Positions 36,401-48,687 of a stretch of DNA of 64,000 bases are shown piece by piece. Numbering within the stretch: position 1 is the first letter of the stretch; the number at the start of each line of letters is the position of its first letter. Origin of the DNA: Hypericum androsaemum. Its lineage: Eukaryota > Streptophyta > Magnoliopsida > Malpighiales > Hypericaceae. The notes below the pieces were generated by a model. The model was not told the origin of the DNA, ran no database searches, and saw only the letters and a program-made list of their open reading frames with translations. The translations under genes were made by a program, and so were the position numbers. The stretch spans positions 11,920,308 to 11,984,307 of the forward strand of contig OZ023184.1 of NCBI GenBank assembly GCA_963995505.1. The letters run 5' to 3'.

Positions 36401-39400
36401 TGTCCTGTGACTCAAACCAAACGCACCCATAATGATCCGTAGCAGAAAGCACCATTTGCTGTCTTTTAATGTCTCATAATAGAAGAGCTCCATTCCAGAA
36501 CTCATTATTTCCCCAAGGGGTTATATCACCCAGGAAACATACCTTCAGGTCACACTCTTCCCCCCAACCCACAAAGCAACTGACTTGTAAATATCTAAGC
36601 CCAACCAGTTAGGCCATAAGTATGACAACAACCAGATGTTCAGATCCATGAAGCCAATAGATGGACAGCAAGACTACAGCTCCAGGTTATAAGAACGAGG
36701 CAGCAAAGAGAAACATATATACAAGGATCCAAGAAAGGCAACATCCAGAATGCAGTTCCTTACCTCATCAAATATCCACTTGCATACACCAGATTGTTGC
36801 AAAAGCTGAATGTACTTAAATAGCAATCCAACGATGTCCTCCACATGCTCTGCCACATTAGGAAAAGTCAAATGTCAAAGCAAAACTACAATCTGAATTA
36901 CCCATGAAATTAGGACTCGTGTAATAAGCTCAAAATCATGCAGGAGAGCTAGAGGAGTGGAAGCCCAGAAGGAGATCAAAAGATAAAGGAGGGACACAAT
37001 CAACAATAAGGACCAGACACAAATGGTTCAAGCTTTAGAGCCTACAACCACAGAGGTACACAGAGAAAATCATTTGACACAAGTCGTTATGAGTATGTTA
37101 GCAGAAATTGCATCCACCGCTTATAAACAATAATGTGTCATTCAGAAAGAAGCAAAAGAGAATGTCCACTAACCATGACCAGCTTCTGTAAGATCAGCTG
37201 CTACTGTGAAAAAAGAGTAATCTGTTGTCCAATCGCCTTCACCAGCAGACAAACTGGTGGCCCATCCTGTAAGTCAAAACAAATGAATACGATTACTGCA
37301 GGTGTATTCTAAGATACAGAAAGAAACTAATATTAGAAACGAAGATTACAAGCATTAAAGGACAGTGAAAAATACGTAAACACTGCAAAAACCAACAACA
37401 TAGCTAATACAACTTCATTCTTGATCAGTACAAACAACATCAAAGGAGTAAATCAGATACGATTTGCGGCAAGCATGGGCAGTAGCCCTCAGACAAGTTT
37501 CTGTGTCCACTTTATTAGCCAGCAGAGTTAATTAATTTATGGTTTCTGAAACATCGTATTTCCCAGATATATCCATCGTTAGGATAACGCATATCTATAC
37601 CCTTGCAGATATGTCAAAACAAGTTTGACAACCTTAACGAAACATCTATGCGTACTCCACATTTCCATCTCTCCGCAATTCAGAATGCTATATAGGATGC
37701 ACAGGCAGATCATTTAGGGCATGGGAGTGCAAAACTAGAAAAATTGAACCCAAGGGATATAAACGTAGAAAGTGCTATCGAGGATGCAAAGATGTAGAGA
37801 ATTCTAGCGCATTAGCCATTAAGGAAGAGCGAAACCCACCCAAAGTTTTCAAGACGAAAAACAAAGACCCTTCTCCTTTATGGCCAATAAGATGACCAAG
37901 ATACCTGCATGGTGCTTCCTTGTAGTGATGAATACTTGGAGTGATTGGCCATGTTACTCTCAGTTTGTGGCCCTGTTTTATTGGGACAGCTTTAACCAGT
38001 ATCTGAAACAAAAGCACAGAGCAAAACAGCTTAATATCACTTTCAGGCACGTGGCATGAACCTTTCGATGGCAATGATCTCAGATTTCAATTTTTGGACA
38101 TACTGAAAGACTGAGTAGTGCTACCTGCAAATGCTCAGATGTGCAAGGTTGTCCGGGAAAAGAGTGATAGCTCCTATCACTGTTTGGAATTTCTTGGAAC
38201 TTTTTCTCAACAAGGTTTTGGATTTGATCAATGGTTTCTGCGGTTTTACAGGAGAATTCATAACTGGTGCGGGCAAAATACCCACAGATATAAGAGAAAA
38301 CAAGCACTGACCTCTTGAGTAAATAACCAGATGCATAATGCTAGCAGAGTAATTCTCGTTGTAGAACTTTAGGAGCTCAAGCCTTGTGTCCACTCCTTTT
38401 GCCTTTGGACAAACTTCCAAAGTATCCCAGTTACCTAGAAATCAACAAACAACACGACTTTTAAGGCATTAAAAAGCTGTTCAGAGACACCACGGAGCAC
38501 CTACAACCTTTCACCGGTTAGAGAGGAGGACCTCTTTTGCAGTGGGTGGTTTCAAAGGCAGATCCAACTCTTTTCTCATTTCAATTGCCAATGCTTACAC
38601 TTTCGAATGGCTAACAATGTTTTTGGTTCATTATAATAAGCATGCATTTACAGACCTATCTTCAGTGGTAGATTTCTATCTATTCACTGAAAGCTTTACA
38701 CATCTAAACTTGTTCCTGTATTTTTTTTTGGTATCAATAAAAGAGATACTGGCCAGGGGAAATCATGCGTCACAAATTAGTGTAGAGCAGTACATGGTAC
38801 AAACAAAAAAGAATCTAAGACATCTATCAAGCCAATTAAACTTCCACCTAAACAATGTGGTTTAACTCCAAAAGTGCAAATGAATTTACCTGTACTGAAC
38901 TTGTGATAGGGATGCTTCTCATCGCTTAAATGCTTCTGAAGCTGAACAAGGGGAAAATGCCAAAACAAATCATTATTTAATAACATTAAGATGCATCCAA
39001 TTGAGCTCGGCAAGCTGGATGATTTACTTGGCCAGAAAGAAAATGTCAGGTACAGTATCGAGAATGGATAAAATTTTGCATATCATAAAGTTTGACGGTT
39101 AAATCTGAAATTTCTCCACGACCAGAAGATTAAAGACAATGGCTGTGAAACATACCTGTTTCATTCTCCAAGCATCAGACAACAAATTCTTCTGATTCTC
39201 TGTAGAAAAAGGAGGGTGACATAAGCTATGATATGTCAATATGAACAAACTGAAGTAACCGGAATACGGGGAGAGAATGATTAAAGAAGTAATCTCATAA
39301 AGCATGACAAAGCAAACCAGAATCCACAGCCTTAATTTCCCTCATAGTTGCATCTGCCGACATCAATGGTTTAATAAAGAACTGCGCAAACCTGGAAGGA

Positions 39401-40216
39401 TAAACCCCTAATCAAATAACAAGTCCAACAAAGCAAAAAAAAAAAAAAAACAAAAGAGGCAGTCGCTACCTATCCAAAGCCTCTTCGAAACAATCATTAT
39501 TCACATCGAAATAATAGTTGGTGTGCTCCGAAGCGGTAAAAGCGTTGGTGCTACCTCCATGCTACAGCGTAAACCAAAGTAAGAACCAAGGAAGCCACCA
39601 AAGGAACCATTCCTTTAGAAAACTCTCGAGTGAGTTACCTCAGAAATGTACTTGTTGTAACTGTCCTCCGTGGGGTACTTCTCGCTAGCGTAGAACAACA
39701 TGTGCTCTGCGAATATCAGACAATACAAATTAATTTCAAAAGCCAAACGAAAACGAATCCTCGAATAATTAGGATCGGCTTGTTTTTCCACCATGACTAA
39801 GCAGTTCCTTTTTCCATTTGGGAAAATTAATTCCTTCTGGCGTTTAAACAAACGGATCCTAAAAGGAAAAAAAAGTCGATAATTATAAGAAAAACGACAT
39901 GGAGTACCGAGGAAATGCGCGAGGCCTTCGAGGCCGACGGGGTTACTGAAGGAACCAACGCCAACGTCCATAGAAGCCGCGCACTGAAAGGAACAGAGAA
40001 CGGAAGTCACGATTAGTTAGGAATCCAATTTCAAAAAGCCCTAGGGATCGCGACTTGAAGAAACAAGCAAGTGGTTGGTTGATTGATTGCCTTATCGGTA
40101 TCGGGATCGCTGATGAGGAGGACTTGGAGGGAGTTGCTGAGGACGATCCTCTTGTACTCTCTCTTGTCCGTCCTCGGCTTCACTATTTCCACCTCTTCTT
40201 TTCCTTCCGCCGCCAT
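27484..40216 (-). CDS. Insulin-degrading-enzyme-like zinc metallopeptidase, M16 family (peroxisomal type), 26 exons
   Basis: Exons, 5' to 3': 40216-40091, 39983-39908, 39706-39639, 39561-39470, 39391-39318, 39199-39156, 38941-38890, 38434-38312, 38237-38125, 38002-37840, 37266-37174, 36849-36764, 35074-34988, 34078-33975, 33427-33325, 33158-33063, 32991-32802, 32570-32509, 32037-31933, 30703-30502, 30416-30208, 29506-29382, 29275-29224, 29144-29058, 27948-27826, 27735-27484. They sum to 2907 nt (968 residues plus stop) with all phases closing; plant homologues have about 970. The inverted zinc motif HFLEH is residues 65-69, split over exons 2 and 3. Glu146 (REIKAVDSE) lies 77 residues after His69, the spacing of the third zinc ligand in insulin-degrading enzyme. 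The family degrades small peptides in a closed chamber of two M16 halves. The C-terminus VKL resembles, but is not, the canonical SKL peroxisome signal, so peroxisomal location is inference. All introns are GT-AG except the first (GC-AG). No disabling change was seen; the gene looks functional. Confidence 0.93.
35548..36428. mobile_element. Short inverted-repeat element (MITE-like) in intron 12
   Basis: GGGTGCGTTTG at 35548-35558 is mirrored by CAAACGCACCC at 36418-36428. The similarity continues imperfectly inward (GGACTGGACAAAA against the complement of 'tgtccagt' and 'tgtccaagcctgtcc'). ATA flanks both ends (35545-35547 and 36429-36431), a possible 3-bp target duplication as in PIF/Harbinger elements. 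The 881-bp interior has no transposase-like frame. It lies in the largest intron of the metallopeptidase gene and does not touch splice sites. Superfamily assignment is tentative. Confidence 0.7.
40090..40093 (-). other. Non-canonical GC splice donor, intron 1
   Basis: Exon 1 ends GATAAG and the intron begins GCAATC on the minus strand. No GT occurs nearby that would keep the frame. The acceptor CAG at 39984-39986 joins AAG to TGC, giving DTDK-CAASM without a gap. GC-AG introns with a strong AAG before the GC are a known minor class. Confidence 0.8.
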
Positions 40217-40331
40217 TTTCCGTCCCCTTTCCTTTGTTTTTCCCCCCTTTCTTTGGGTTTAGGATTCAGCTGGTTCCTGAGACGAAGGGATGGCTTTAGG
40301 TAGGTGGAACATGGAAGACTTCAGGTCGTCG

Positions 40332-40338
40332 TTTTATA
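40332..40338 (-). promoter_or_regulatory. TATA box of the metallopeptidase gene
   Basis: TATAAAA on the minus strand, 116-122 bp before the ATG at 40216. A start site some 30 bp downstream would give a 5' UTR of about 85-90 nt, which is purine-rich in transcript sense (CT-rich on the plus strand). Confidence 0.5.
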
Positions 40339-40339
40339 G

Positions 40340-41763
40340 TCTCCACTCGTGGAAAAAAATGGCGCTCTTTTTTCTTTCAACCTTCGAAATGAAAAGCATT
40401 TTTCTTTCCAATAAATCACTGAAATGAGATTTTTTAGAAAGAATAAAGAACAAATAAACCTCTCCACTTATTTCAAAAGTTCAATTACTAAGTTGTACAA
40501 AAAAATTGATATATTTAACGCCTCGTACTTATTAAAATTGTTCAAATAACACCCTCAAACTAATTTTTCGATGACTGGTAACACTCCATCATCCTACGTG
40601 GCCTATAAGTCTTCATTTTTATGCCACGTCAATATGCGTCAGTGAAATTTTACTTTCTCCCCATTCTCTTCTTTATCGTCTCCCATCTTCAATCCTCTTT
40701 TCTTCTTTCTCCTCTACTACGATATCATCCAAGGACATAGATGTCGTGTCTAATAATTTTCAAATGATCTTTATGGATTTCCAATGGATCACCCGAGCAT
40801 AAATCAGAAAAACGTAAAAACAGAAGACAATTGTTCTCCATCATTACTATTTTATCTGATCAGTGATTAACGAACCAGAAAGAGAGAAGTGCTACTCTAA
40901 TTCAACATATTACATACAGGGTTTCAGGTATGCAATATGGTGTATACCTAAACCCTATATATCATACTTCACCCCTGTTGTTGTTGTTGTCATTGTCGTT
41001 GTTTTGTATTTTTCGGTCTTACGCATGGATGGTTTTTATGTGTGCTCTAGAGATTAAGCCAAGATCTTATGGAAACGGCCCACTCGACACCCATATAGGT
41101 GACCTCGTCAAGTGTATATTACACTTTATACACCACCCTTAAGGGCTATGAGAATCATTAAAAACTTTAAACTTAACCTATACAGTAGAATCTAGCACTG
41201 TCTCATACACGATAGAAAGAGACTAATTATTGCTAGTACGATTAACTCGTGACTTGTTGTTACCCATATGAACCTTCTTCGTGAGATCTCCAATCACAAA
41301 GATTGGATTGCCATCACCGTTAATCTAATAATTGGATTAAGTCGCATTCCCCTCAATGTTTCATATATGACCCTTCTACGCAAAGATTCTACCAGAGGAT
41401 TGTCCAAATCTACTCTGACTTCACACAATCAATGAAATATTTCATCTTATTAGGAAACAATAGAGCGCTATCGTACGAAAAGATCGAATAAAAAATGACA
41501 GAGAGAACATAATTTGGTAACCCAGTTCGTCAATAATGACTATGTTTAGGGGTGTGCCATGCTAGGTTTTTTCACTAGGTTTCTTGTGCTTCACTCACAT
41601 TTTTCACACACTCAACGCACCTACCAACGAGAAATTATATAGGTATATATAGAGGAACAAACCCTAATAGGCTTGAAGTTTCTGAAGCAACTAAACGGGA
41701 TGGTGATTTAAGGCAAAATTGGACGACCAAGAGGGCCCTACGTCTCTGGCGGGCCCTGAGCCA
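40340..41763. other. Upstream spacer of the metallopeptidase gene, repeat-derived in part
   Basis: No gene is supported. A (GTT)n-like run lies near 40976-41003. The part 41480-41700 has 'gagagaacataattt-ggtaaccc' followed by a TATA-like 'ggtatatatagagg', which resembles LTR sequence of plant copia elements, but I could not find its ends. 40500-40660 is AT-rich, with CCACGTCA-type motifs also seen near 27400 beyond the other end of the gene. Confidence 0.35.
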
Positions 41764-43241
41764 TGAAAGGAAAGATTTTCACCCCTCTTGCAATAATGAG
41801 TAAGTAAGGGATTGTCGTCCCACAAGGACTAAGCTAGGCTGCAAACTCGACTCTACCACTAGTTTAGGACTATAAGAAATGGAGTTGTCAATTCCAAACA
41901 CAATATGCTACTTGAAATAAAATTGCATCTAAACAAGGTGATGGCTTAAACACTTAACACAAGAGTGAGCTTGGTACCAATGACAACCTAAATAACCAAA
42001 TGGCTTATGGGGTTTATAAAGTTCATGATATGGTCCGGATGTTTCGAAGGCAACTAATCAACGCTCTCGCGACAAACTAGTCTAAATCGATTCTTAACTA
42101 GACTTAGATGAATCAACCACGCTCTCGCAATAAATTAGCCATCTAATCTAACTAATCACCAACTATAATCACCATCTTTTGGACAACTAGTCACCTAAGG
42201 TGATCTCTCATCAATAAGTTTCTACTCAACTAGTTAAATAGTCAGTTAATCCTAACCCCTCTCGGTGATTAACATTAACCATGTTCATAATCAAGGTGAT
42301 CAAACGAGATTAAGCATTAAGCTTATTAACTAGTACACATACCTAGGCATATTAATCCCCTAAACCATTGGCTAAGTAGGTGCCATCAAGGCACCAAACT
42401 CACTAATTAACTACTCACACATATTCACCAAATAACATAACACATCCATTGAATAAAGCAAGCAAAGCATAAACATAAAAGAGAAAGATAAAAAAAGCTC
42501 AAGATGATCTTCAAGCTCCCAAAATATCTCCTTCAAGTTCTCTACACAAGCTTTAACAATGGAGAGCTAAATTTTTCTCCACCAAGATGGAAGATGAGAG
42601 TAGGTGAGTATTTTTAGCAAAATATCTAAAAGTCTAAGGTTCAAAAGTTGGCTTCCAAAATAAGCCAAGGAAGCTATTTATACAAATTTTTGGCTTAGGA
42701 AGTGCCAGCCACGAAATTCACTATTCATGCCCAAAAATGGGCCCAAAACAAATCCTAAAATTTGGCCCACTCGTCAGATTTGTTGGCAGATTCGAAGGTC
42801 AACTTTGGACACAATTTTCCTCCCACTTGGACTCCGAATTTGAAGAAGCCTATGAAGAAAAAGTTGTAGCTCCGGATGTTTTCTTTCCAGCGCCACATTG
42901 CTTGCCTCCATTGGACTTTGAATGAGAAAGTTATCGGTATTTGAGTCACAAGGGGTCAATTTTGCTCCACGCTTTCTTGGGTCTCGTAAAACGCCAATCG
43001 TCCCGGCTGATCCGATCGCATATGACACGCTCCAAAGTGCACCAATATCCTCCTCGCATCACCACATAGTCTCCTAGTAATAAACATGAACAAAATATAA
43101 TAAAAATCACAAGAACTACACTAAAACGTTCAAAGCACAATATATAACAATACAACGATACATAACACACAAAAATACTAGAAACAATGGAAAATCGACA
43201 CCAAAACATACATAGATGATAGAGTGTTTTCACACTCATCA
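41764..43241 (-). repeat. Element A 3' LTR
   Basis: 1478 bp, TGAAAGGAAAG to CACTCATCA. It matches 1-1251 and 63188-64000. A minus-strand TATA box (TATAAATAG) lies at 42674-42682. Directly right (43242-43258) the minus strand reads a G-rich polypurine tract, GTGTGGGGGTG. The bases left of it are AGCCA; the partner repeat would lie beyond the window. Confidence 0.9.
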
Positions 43242-43258
43242 CACCCCCACACTTGAAT

Positions 43259-44849
43259 CATTGCTTGTCCTCAAGCAAAACTCAACCATGGTATATAAAC
43301 ACAACCTCAAAACACCTAAGAAAGAAAAACACGACAAGGACAAGACTAGGCATGATTAATTCACAAATTGACTCCCCTCAAAATCTCAAAATCACATCAA
43401 AAGTCCACCCCACTACCTAGCTAGTTCATCAACCCAAACACAAAGAGTAAGACCCGGTAGACACCTCACCACTCGGTAGTTTAATCAAGTGTTATCACTT
43501 TGTAAAAGACACTAGAAGGTTAACCACTCAGAGGTTCGGAAATTTTTAGCTCACGATTTGTAAGAAGCCAACTTCCTATCTCTCGCGTACATGACCGATG
43601 TCTTTCAAAATATCCTACATCCTACTCAACAGTGTCTCAAAGTCGTGTGGTTGCTCGTGAACAGGGGGCTTTCAATCGGGTTGTAATGGGGCTAAGGTAT
43701 TGGTGAGATAATATATATGGATAGTAGTTAAACCACCCAATCCGAGGACTTGTTGCCAAAGCATTCTAGTCTCTCGTCTATTCTAAACATCCTCACCATA
43801 AATAATTAAAGCACACTCTCAAAATTCACCCATTTCCTAAGACCACGTAGTACGAGTTATGCCAATAATTAATGCCTTATTCAACCTTCACTTCCTTTTT
43901 TTTCTTTTTTTTTCTTTTCTTTTTCATCCTTTTTTTTCTTTTTCATCTTTCTTTTTTTTCTTTCTTTCTACAAACACAAACTTGGCATTTTTTAGGCAAG
44001 AACTCGGCTTCTTTGTATGGCCTCTCAATTACCCAGATTCCCAATGAACTAACCCATAAGAAGACTAAGCTACCAACTAAACCCAATACATATCATTTCC
44101 CAAAAAGTGTAAACTTATGCATCCTCGGATAGGATGACCAAAGGTCGAGAGGATGGTGGATATAAGGCTTAAAGTTGGTATACATATAATATGATCAAAG
44201 AATGGCTATGCTCAATCGGTCAAAGCAATGGATATAAAGGTTCTTGGCTCTAAAGCTCTAGGCTCAAATTCAAAGGATTAGTCCCCGTCATTCACTAACG
44301 CCACACAACCAAGACCATGTCAAGTACTAGTAGGATACCTCAATCAACCGAACTCATGTAGGCACCTCATGAATAAATGAAGACGATTGTCTCCACCTTC
44401 GGCTCAAAATTCCTCACAAGGTCACTCATCAACCCTCTAGTCTAATCTACATAGTGAGACCACTAGTCTAAACAACCGAGGGTGAGGTTTCTACAAGTTC
44501 TTAGGCCTTGTGCTCGAGTTCATTTCCTAACTAGGTGTGTAGTGTGCTTCTAACAAAAGTTAAAGAATTTTGAAGGGGGTCAAATTTTGAAAATTCATGC
44601 CAAATCAATGCCTAACAAAACAACCTAGACCTAAACACACAACGAATTCCTAAGTGGAACCACACCCCCACACTTAGAAGACACATTGTCCTCAAGGTGT
44701 AGGGAGCTCATAGACATCTAAACAATTAAGCTATACTAACAAACGCATGAACAACCAAGCATGAGAACATCAGACTCAAGACATCATGAAGACAAGAAAA
44801 TAACTTTAAAAAAATAATAATAAATAAATAAAGTGCTAGAAAACTTCCC
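43259..44849 (-). other. Element A 3' non-coding region
   Basis: No protein is supported. On the plus strand it is rich in short T runs (about 43890-43970), producing false open frames. Much of it is collinear with 46990-47700 in element B, for example 'acttgaatcattgcttgtcc' at both left ends, which shows that A and B are related families. Confidence 0.7.
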
Positions 44850-45328
44850 TTAGTCTTGAGTTGGAGATGGTGGTGGCGGTGGAATGTCAAATCTCGTTCG
44901 CTCTACTAGTTGCCGGATGTAGTAGCTTTGATGATGTAGCTCCCTGTCCATATGTACGAACCGAGAATCCATTGTATCCATACGGACCATGAGCGCGTGG
45001 TTGATCGTGTTCATCGTCCCTAACACCTCGGCCCATCGATCCATAGGTGGCCCAGATGGTCCCGCTCCTTCCTTTCTGCCATGAGTAGCTCCCAGGTTGG
45101 CTTCGTGCCTTTTTACTCTTTCGTCATCATAAGAATCTCCTGCTTTGCCTCTATGCGATGCCCAGCATTTTCTTTTCGTTATCGGTAGAAAAATTAGATA
45201 GCCTCTATCAAAGGCAACCACCTCGGATCTTTTCATTCCATCCAGAGTAATGTATGCGATCGTTGGTTCTAAAGACCGAATGGTGGTTGCATTAAGCCTG
45301 CCAAAGAACAAAGCCAGAGCAGTAATCA
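44850..45328 (-). pseudogene. Element A 3' ORF, C-terminal part (split by element B)
   Basis: The 159-residue frame starts VITALALFFGRLN and ends in a proline run before the stop. With element B and one CATGC copy removed, it continues directly from 56411-56086 on the other side (KHLPLG joining HVITALALFF). The middle has a heptad-like stretch (MDRWAEVLGTMNTINHALMV, then RMDTMDSRFVHMDRE), likely a coiled coil. It resembles the 'putative plant transposon protein' ORF after pol in Athila-like elements. Function is unknown; I see no envelope-like signal peptide or transmembrane segment. Confidence 0.65.
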
Positions 45329-45333
45329 CATGC

Positions 45334-46983
45334 TGACGTACGCAAATTTGATAAACAATTTAACGTACAAATAGTATAGTGTATAAGTAAGGTTCTTGAA
45401 CTGAGAGAGATAGAACATGAAAATTGAAACAATCAATCGTATGTAGCCAAATTGAAACAAGTTCGTAAAGTAAAGAATGATATGAGGTTGTAAGACAATA
45501 AGTAAATTAAGAAATATAGAAAGACGGTTTGTACTTTAATGAAATAAAGAGAGCACGATGCTTTTATGGACTACCTATCTATGTCAAGATCATGGTTATT
45601 TACGAAGTTCTAACTAGTACCCGGAGTGTTCTAGTGCATCCTCCTAATGCTTTCGCTCATTAGGCCGATAAAACTAAGCTAGAATAGTTCACGAATACCA
45701 ACTAACGCTTTCGCTCATTAATTAGATCGTGAACTAAGATAAACTCAATTATAAAGTTAACTCCTCGTGGGTTATCCCTTAGTATCAAGATGTCTCATTA
45801 ATACCTAAGAATATGTCAATTGATCCTTTCGTTGAATTTAATGCCTTTCGGTCCACTATCATCAACTAACATCATAATCTAAGTGATCAAGTTAGATTAA
45901 GCATTACGATCATCAATTGATAACTACTACGAAAGATGATCAAACCATAACCCAACATAGATAAGTAATCACATAATTAAAGCATCGTACTCACAAGAAA
46001 AACTACTCACAAGTCATGTTCATACAAGAAGAAAACTTATACAAGAAAATGATAGAAAATAACATTAAAGAGAGAGATAGAGAAAACTCAAGATGTGGTC
46101 AAGAGCTTCCTCAAGCATCCTTCTTCAAGCTTCCTTCTAGCATTCCTCCAATGGTACTCCTTCTTGGTATTCCTCACAACTCTCAATCACCAACTATATT
46201 CTTCAAAAAACTAGATATCCCAAAGAGAGCAATTCCCTCCTCTATTTATAGTGAATGAGATGAGAGCTTTTTCTTCACTCATCCATCAAAAGAGAAGGTG
46301 GATGGATGAATATTCTCTCTTTTGAGTTGGAAAGCCTTTCTTTTGAGGTGGAAAGCTCTTTGGAGGTGGAAAGCTCCACTTTAGAGGTGGAAAGCTCTTC
46401 TTCCCAACAAGGAACACCAAGGAGAATTATTTATACAAGGCACTCAAGTTTCCAGCCATGTGAAAGAAAGAAAGGCACTCATGGTCCATAATGGTTCTTG
46501 AATTTTCGGCCAAATTCGTCCAGATTTGCTGGCAGAATTAAAGCTCTATTTTGGACGTGATTTTTATCCCTTTTGAGCTTTGAATTTGAAGAATCCCATT
46601 AGTGACAAATATTTCCAGGATGTCTTCTTTCCAGAGCCACCGAGTTTGCCTCCATCGGTCTTGGGATGAGAAAGTTATCTATATTTAAGTCGCAAGAGGT
46701 CAAACTCGCCCACATCTTCGAGTGTCCGATCAAGTGTCAATCTTTTAGGCCACTCCGATAGACTTCAACATGAACCAATGGTGTATCAACATCCTCCCTC
46801 TCATCTCACAAGGGCTTCTAGCGATAAACATGAAAGAAACACAATAAAAATTAAGAGGTTACACGAAAACAAACATAATACGAAATAAGAGATATTAACA
46901 TCGAATAACACGTAAACCTACTAGAAATGATAGGAATTCAATACTAAAACATACGCAAACAATGAATATTTTCACACTCATCA
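45334..46983 (-). repeat. Element B 3' LTR
   Basis: 1650 bp, TGACGTACGC to CACTCATCA, matching 54429-56080 closely. Next to it (from 46984) the minus strand reads a degenerate polypurine tract GTATGAGGGTG. The family differs from A in most of the LTR but shares the terminal motif and the 3' non-coding region. Open frames at 46016-46491 are LTR shadows. Confidence 0.9.
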
Positions 46984-47843
46984 CACCCTCATACTTGAAT
47001 CATTGCTTGTCCTCAAGCAAACTCAACCATGGGATACTAAACAACATCACAAGAGAAATCAAAACGCAATAAGGAAATGACTTGGCATGACTAATTCAAA
47101 ATTTAACTCCCCTCAAAATCTCAAACTCACATCAACAGATCACCCTACAACCTAGCTAGTTGATTAACCAAAACACAAAAAGTAAGAACCAGTAGACACC
47201 TCACCTCTAGATTATTTAACCAAGTATTAACACTATGTAAAATACACTAGAAGGTTGACTACTCAGAAGTTCGGAAATTTTTCGCTCACAATTTGTAAGT
47301 GGTTAACTTCCTATCTCTCACGTACATGGCCGATTTTTTTCAAAGTATCCGACGTCCTACTCAACAATGTCTCAAAGTCGTGAGATTGCTTGTGATCAGG
47401 GGGACTTTCATTCGGGTTGTAATGGGGCTGAGGTACAGGTGAGATAAAATATCTGGATAGTAGTTAAACCACCCAATCCGAGGACATTGTACAAATGCAA
47501 ACAAGTCACTCGTCTATTCTAAACATCCTCACCATAAACAATTCAAGCACACTCCCCAATTCACCCATTTCCTAAGACCGTGTAGATCGAGTCATGCCAT
47601 CTTATTCATGCCTTATTCCATTTTTTACTTCTCTTTTTCACCACTTTTCATTTCTTTTCTTCTTCTTCTTTTTTTTTCACAAACTTGACATTTACTAGGC
47701 AACAACTCGATCTTCTTTTTTTTTGCTAATAGCCTTTGGTCATTTGATCCGTGGACGCATAGGTTGGGGATAATATGTATTGGGATTAGTTGAAAACTTG
47801 GTGTTGATATGGGTTTAATCTGTTTGTGATTTGGATACATATT
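46984..47843 (-). other. Element B 3' non-coding region
   Basis: Collinear with 43242-44020 of element A up to about 47720. The remaining 120 bp or so up to the inversion junction match nothing else in the window that I can see. No coding frame is supported. Confidence 0.6.
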
Positions 47844-48571
47844 ATCTCTCTCTTTAATGTTATTTTCTATCATTTTCTTGTATAAGTTTTCTTCTTGTAT
47901 GAACATGACTTGTGAGTACGATGCTTTAATTATGTGATTACTTATCTATGTTGGGTTATGGTTTGATCATCTTTCGTAGTAGTTGTCAATTGATTATCGT
48001 AATGCTTAATCTAACTTGATCACTTAGATTATGATGTTAGTTGATGATAGTGGACCGAAAGGCATTAAATTCAACGAAAGGATCAATTGACATATTCTTA
48101 GGTATTAATGAGACATCTTGATACTAAGAGATAACCCACGAGGAATTAACTTTATAATTCAATTTAGCTTAGTTCACGATCTAATTAATGAGCGAAAGCG
48201 TTAGTTGGTATTCGTGAACTATTCTAGCTTAGTTTTATCGGCCTAATGAGCGAAAGCGTTAGGAGGATGTACTAGAACACTCCGGGTACTAGTTAGAACT
48301 TCATAAATAACCATGATCTTGACATAGATAGGTAGTCCATAAAAGCATCGTTCTCTCTTTATTTTATTAAAGTACAAACCGTCTTTCTATATTTCTTAAT
48401 TTACTTATTGTCTTGCAACCTCATATCATTCTTTACTTTACGAACTTGTTTCAATTTGGCTACATACGATTGATTGTTTCAATTTTCATGTTCTATCTCT
48501 CTCAATTCAAGAACCTTACTTATACACTATACTATTTGTACGTTAAATTGTTTATCAATTTGCGTACGTCA
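47844..48571 (+). repeat. Partial inverted LTR inside element B
   Basis: The reverse complement of the B LTR (compare 46013-46078 with 47844-47905). It covers only the 728 bp next to the primer site and ends at the LTR terminus CGTCA at 48571. With the LTR TATA box at 55336-55344 and a start about 30 bp on, it lacks all of U3 and about the first 150 bp of R-U5. It is followed by AAT and a primer-site-like sequence, then gag, so it is the 5' end of a plus-oriented partial copy. Confidence 0.85.
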
Positions 48572-48574
48572 AAT

Positions 48575-48592
48575 TGGCACCGCCGACGCAGA
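48575..48592 (+). other. Degenerate primer-binding site of the inverted block
   Basis: TGGCACCGCCGACGCAGA follows the LTR end after AAT, exactly where the tRNA-Asp site lies in A and B. It matches the 18-nt site of element A at only 12 positions, so it would prime poorly. Confidence 0.65.
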
Positions 48593-48687
48593 ACTGAGAT
48601 TTTAGGACATAAAACCAAAAGCAATTGGTTTTGTGTACAGCATATTTGCTGATTTTGTGCACTCGCTTTTGCGAGTCTCTTTAGTGC

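Noticed and set aside
41480..41700. copia LTR upstream of the metallopeptidase gene
   Set aside because: It resembles such LTRs in wording, but neither terminus nor a partner copy could be found, so it is only mentioned within the spacer.
43859..44132. Phe-rich membrane protein frames
   Set aside because: They are translations of T-rich tracts in the 3' non-coding region of element A; similar frames appear in element B and near 23700 for the same reason.
46016..46491. Frames with repeated LEVESS phrases, also at 55110-55585
   Set aside because: They fall inside the two B LTRs and include TATA-box regions; the repeat arises from a short duplicated 'gaggtggaaagctc' motif in the LTR.
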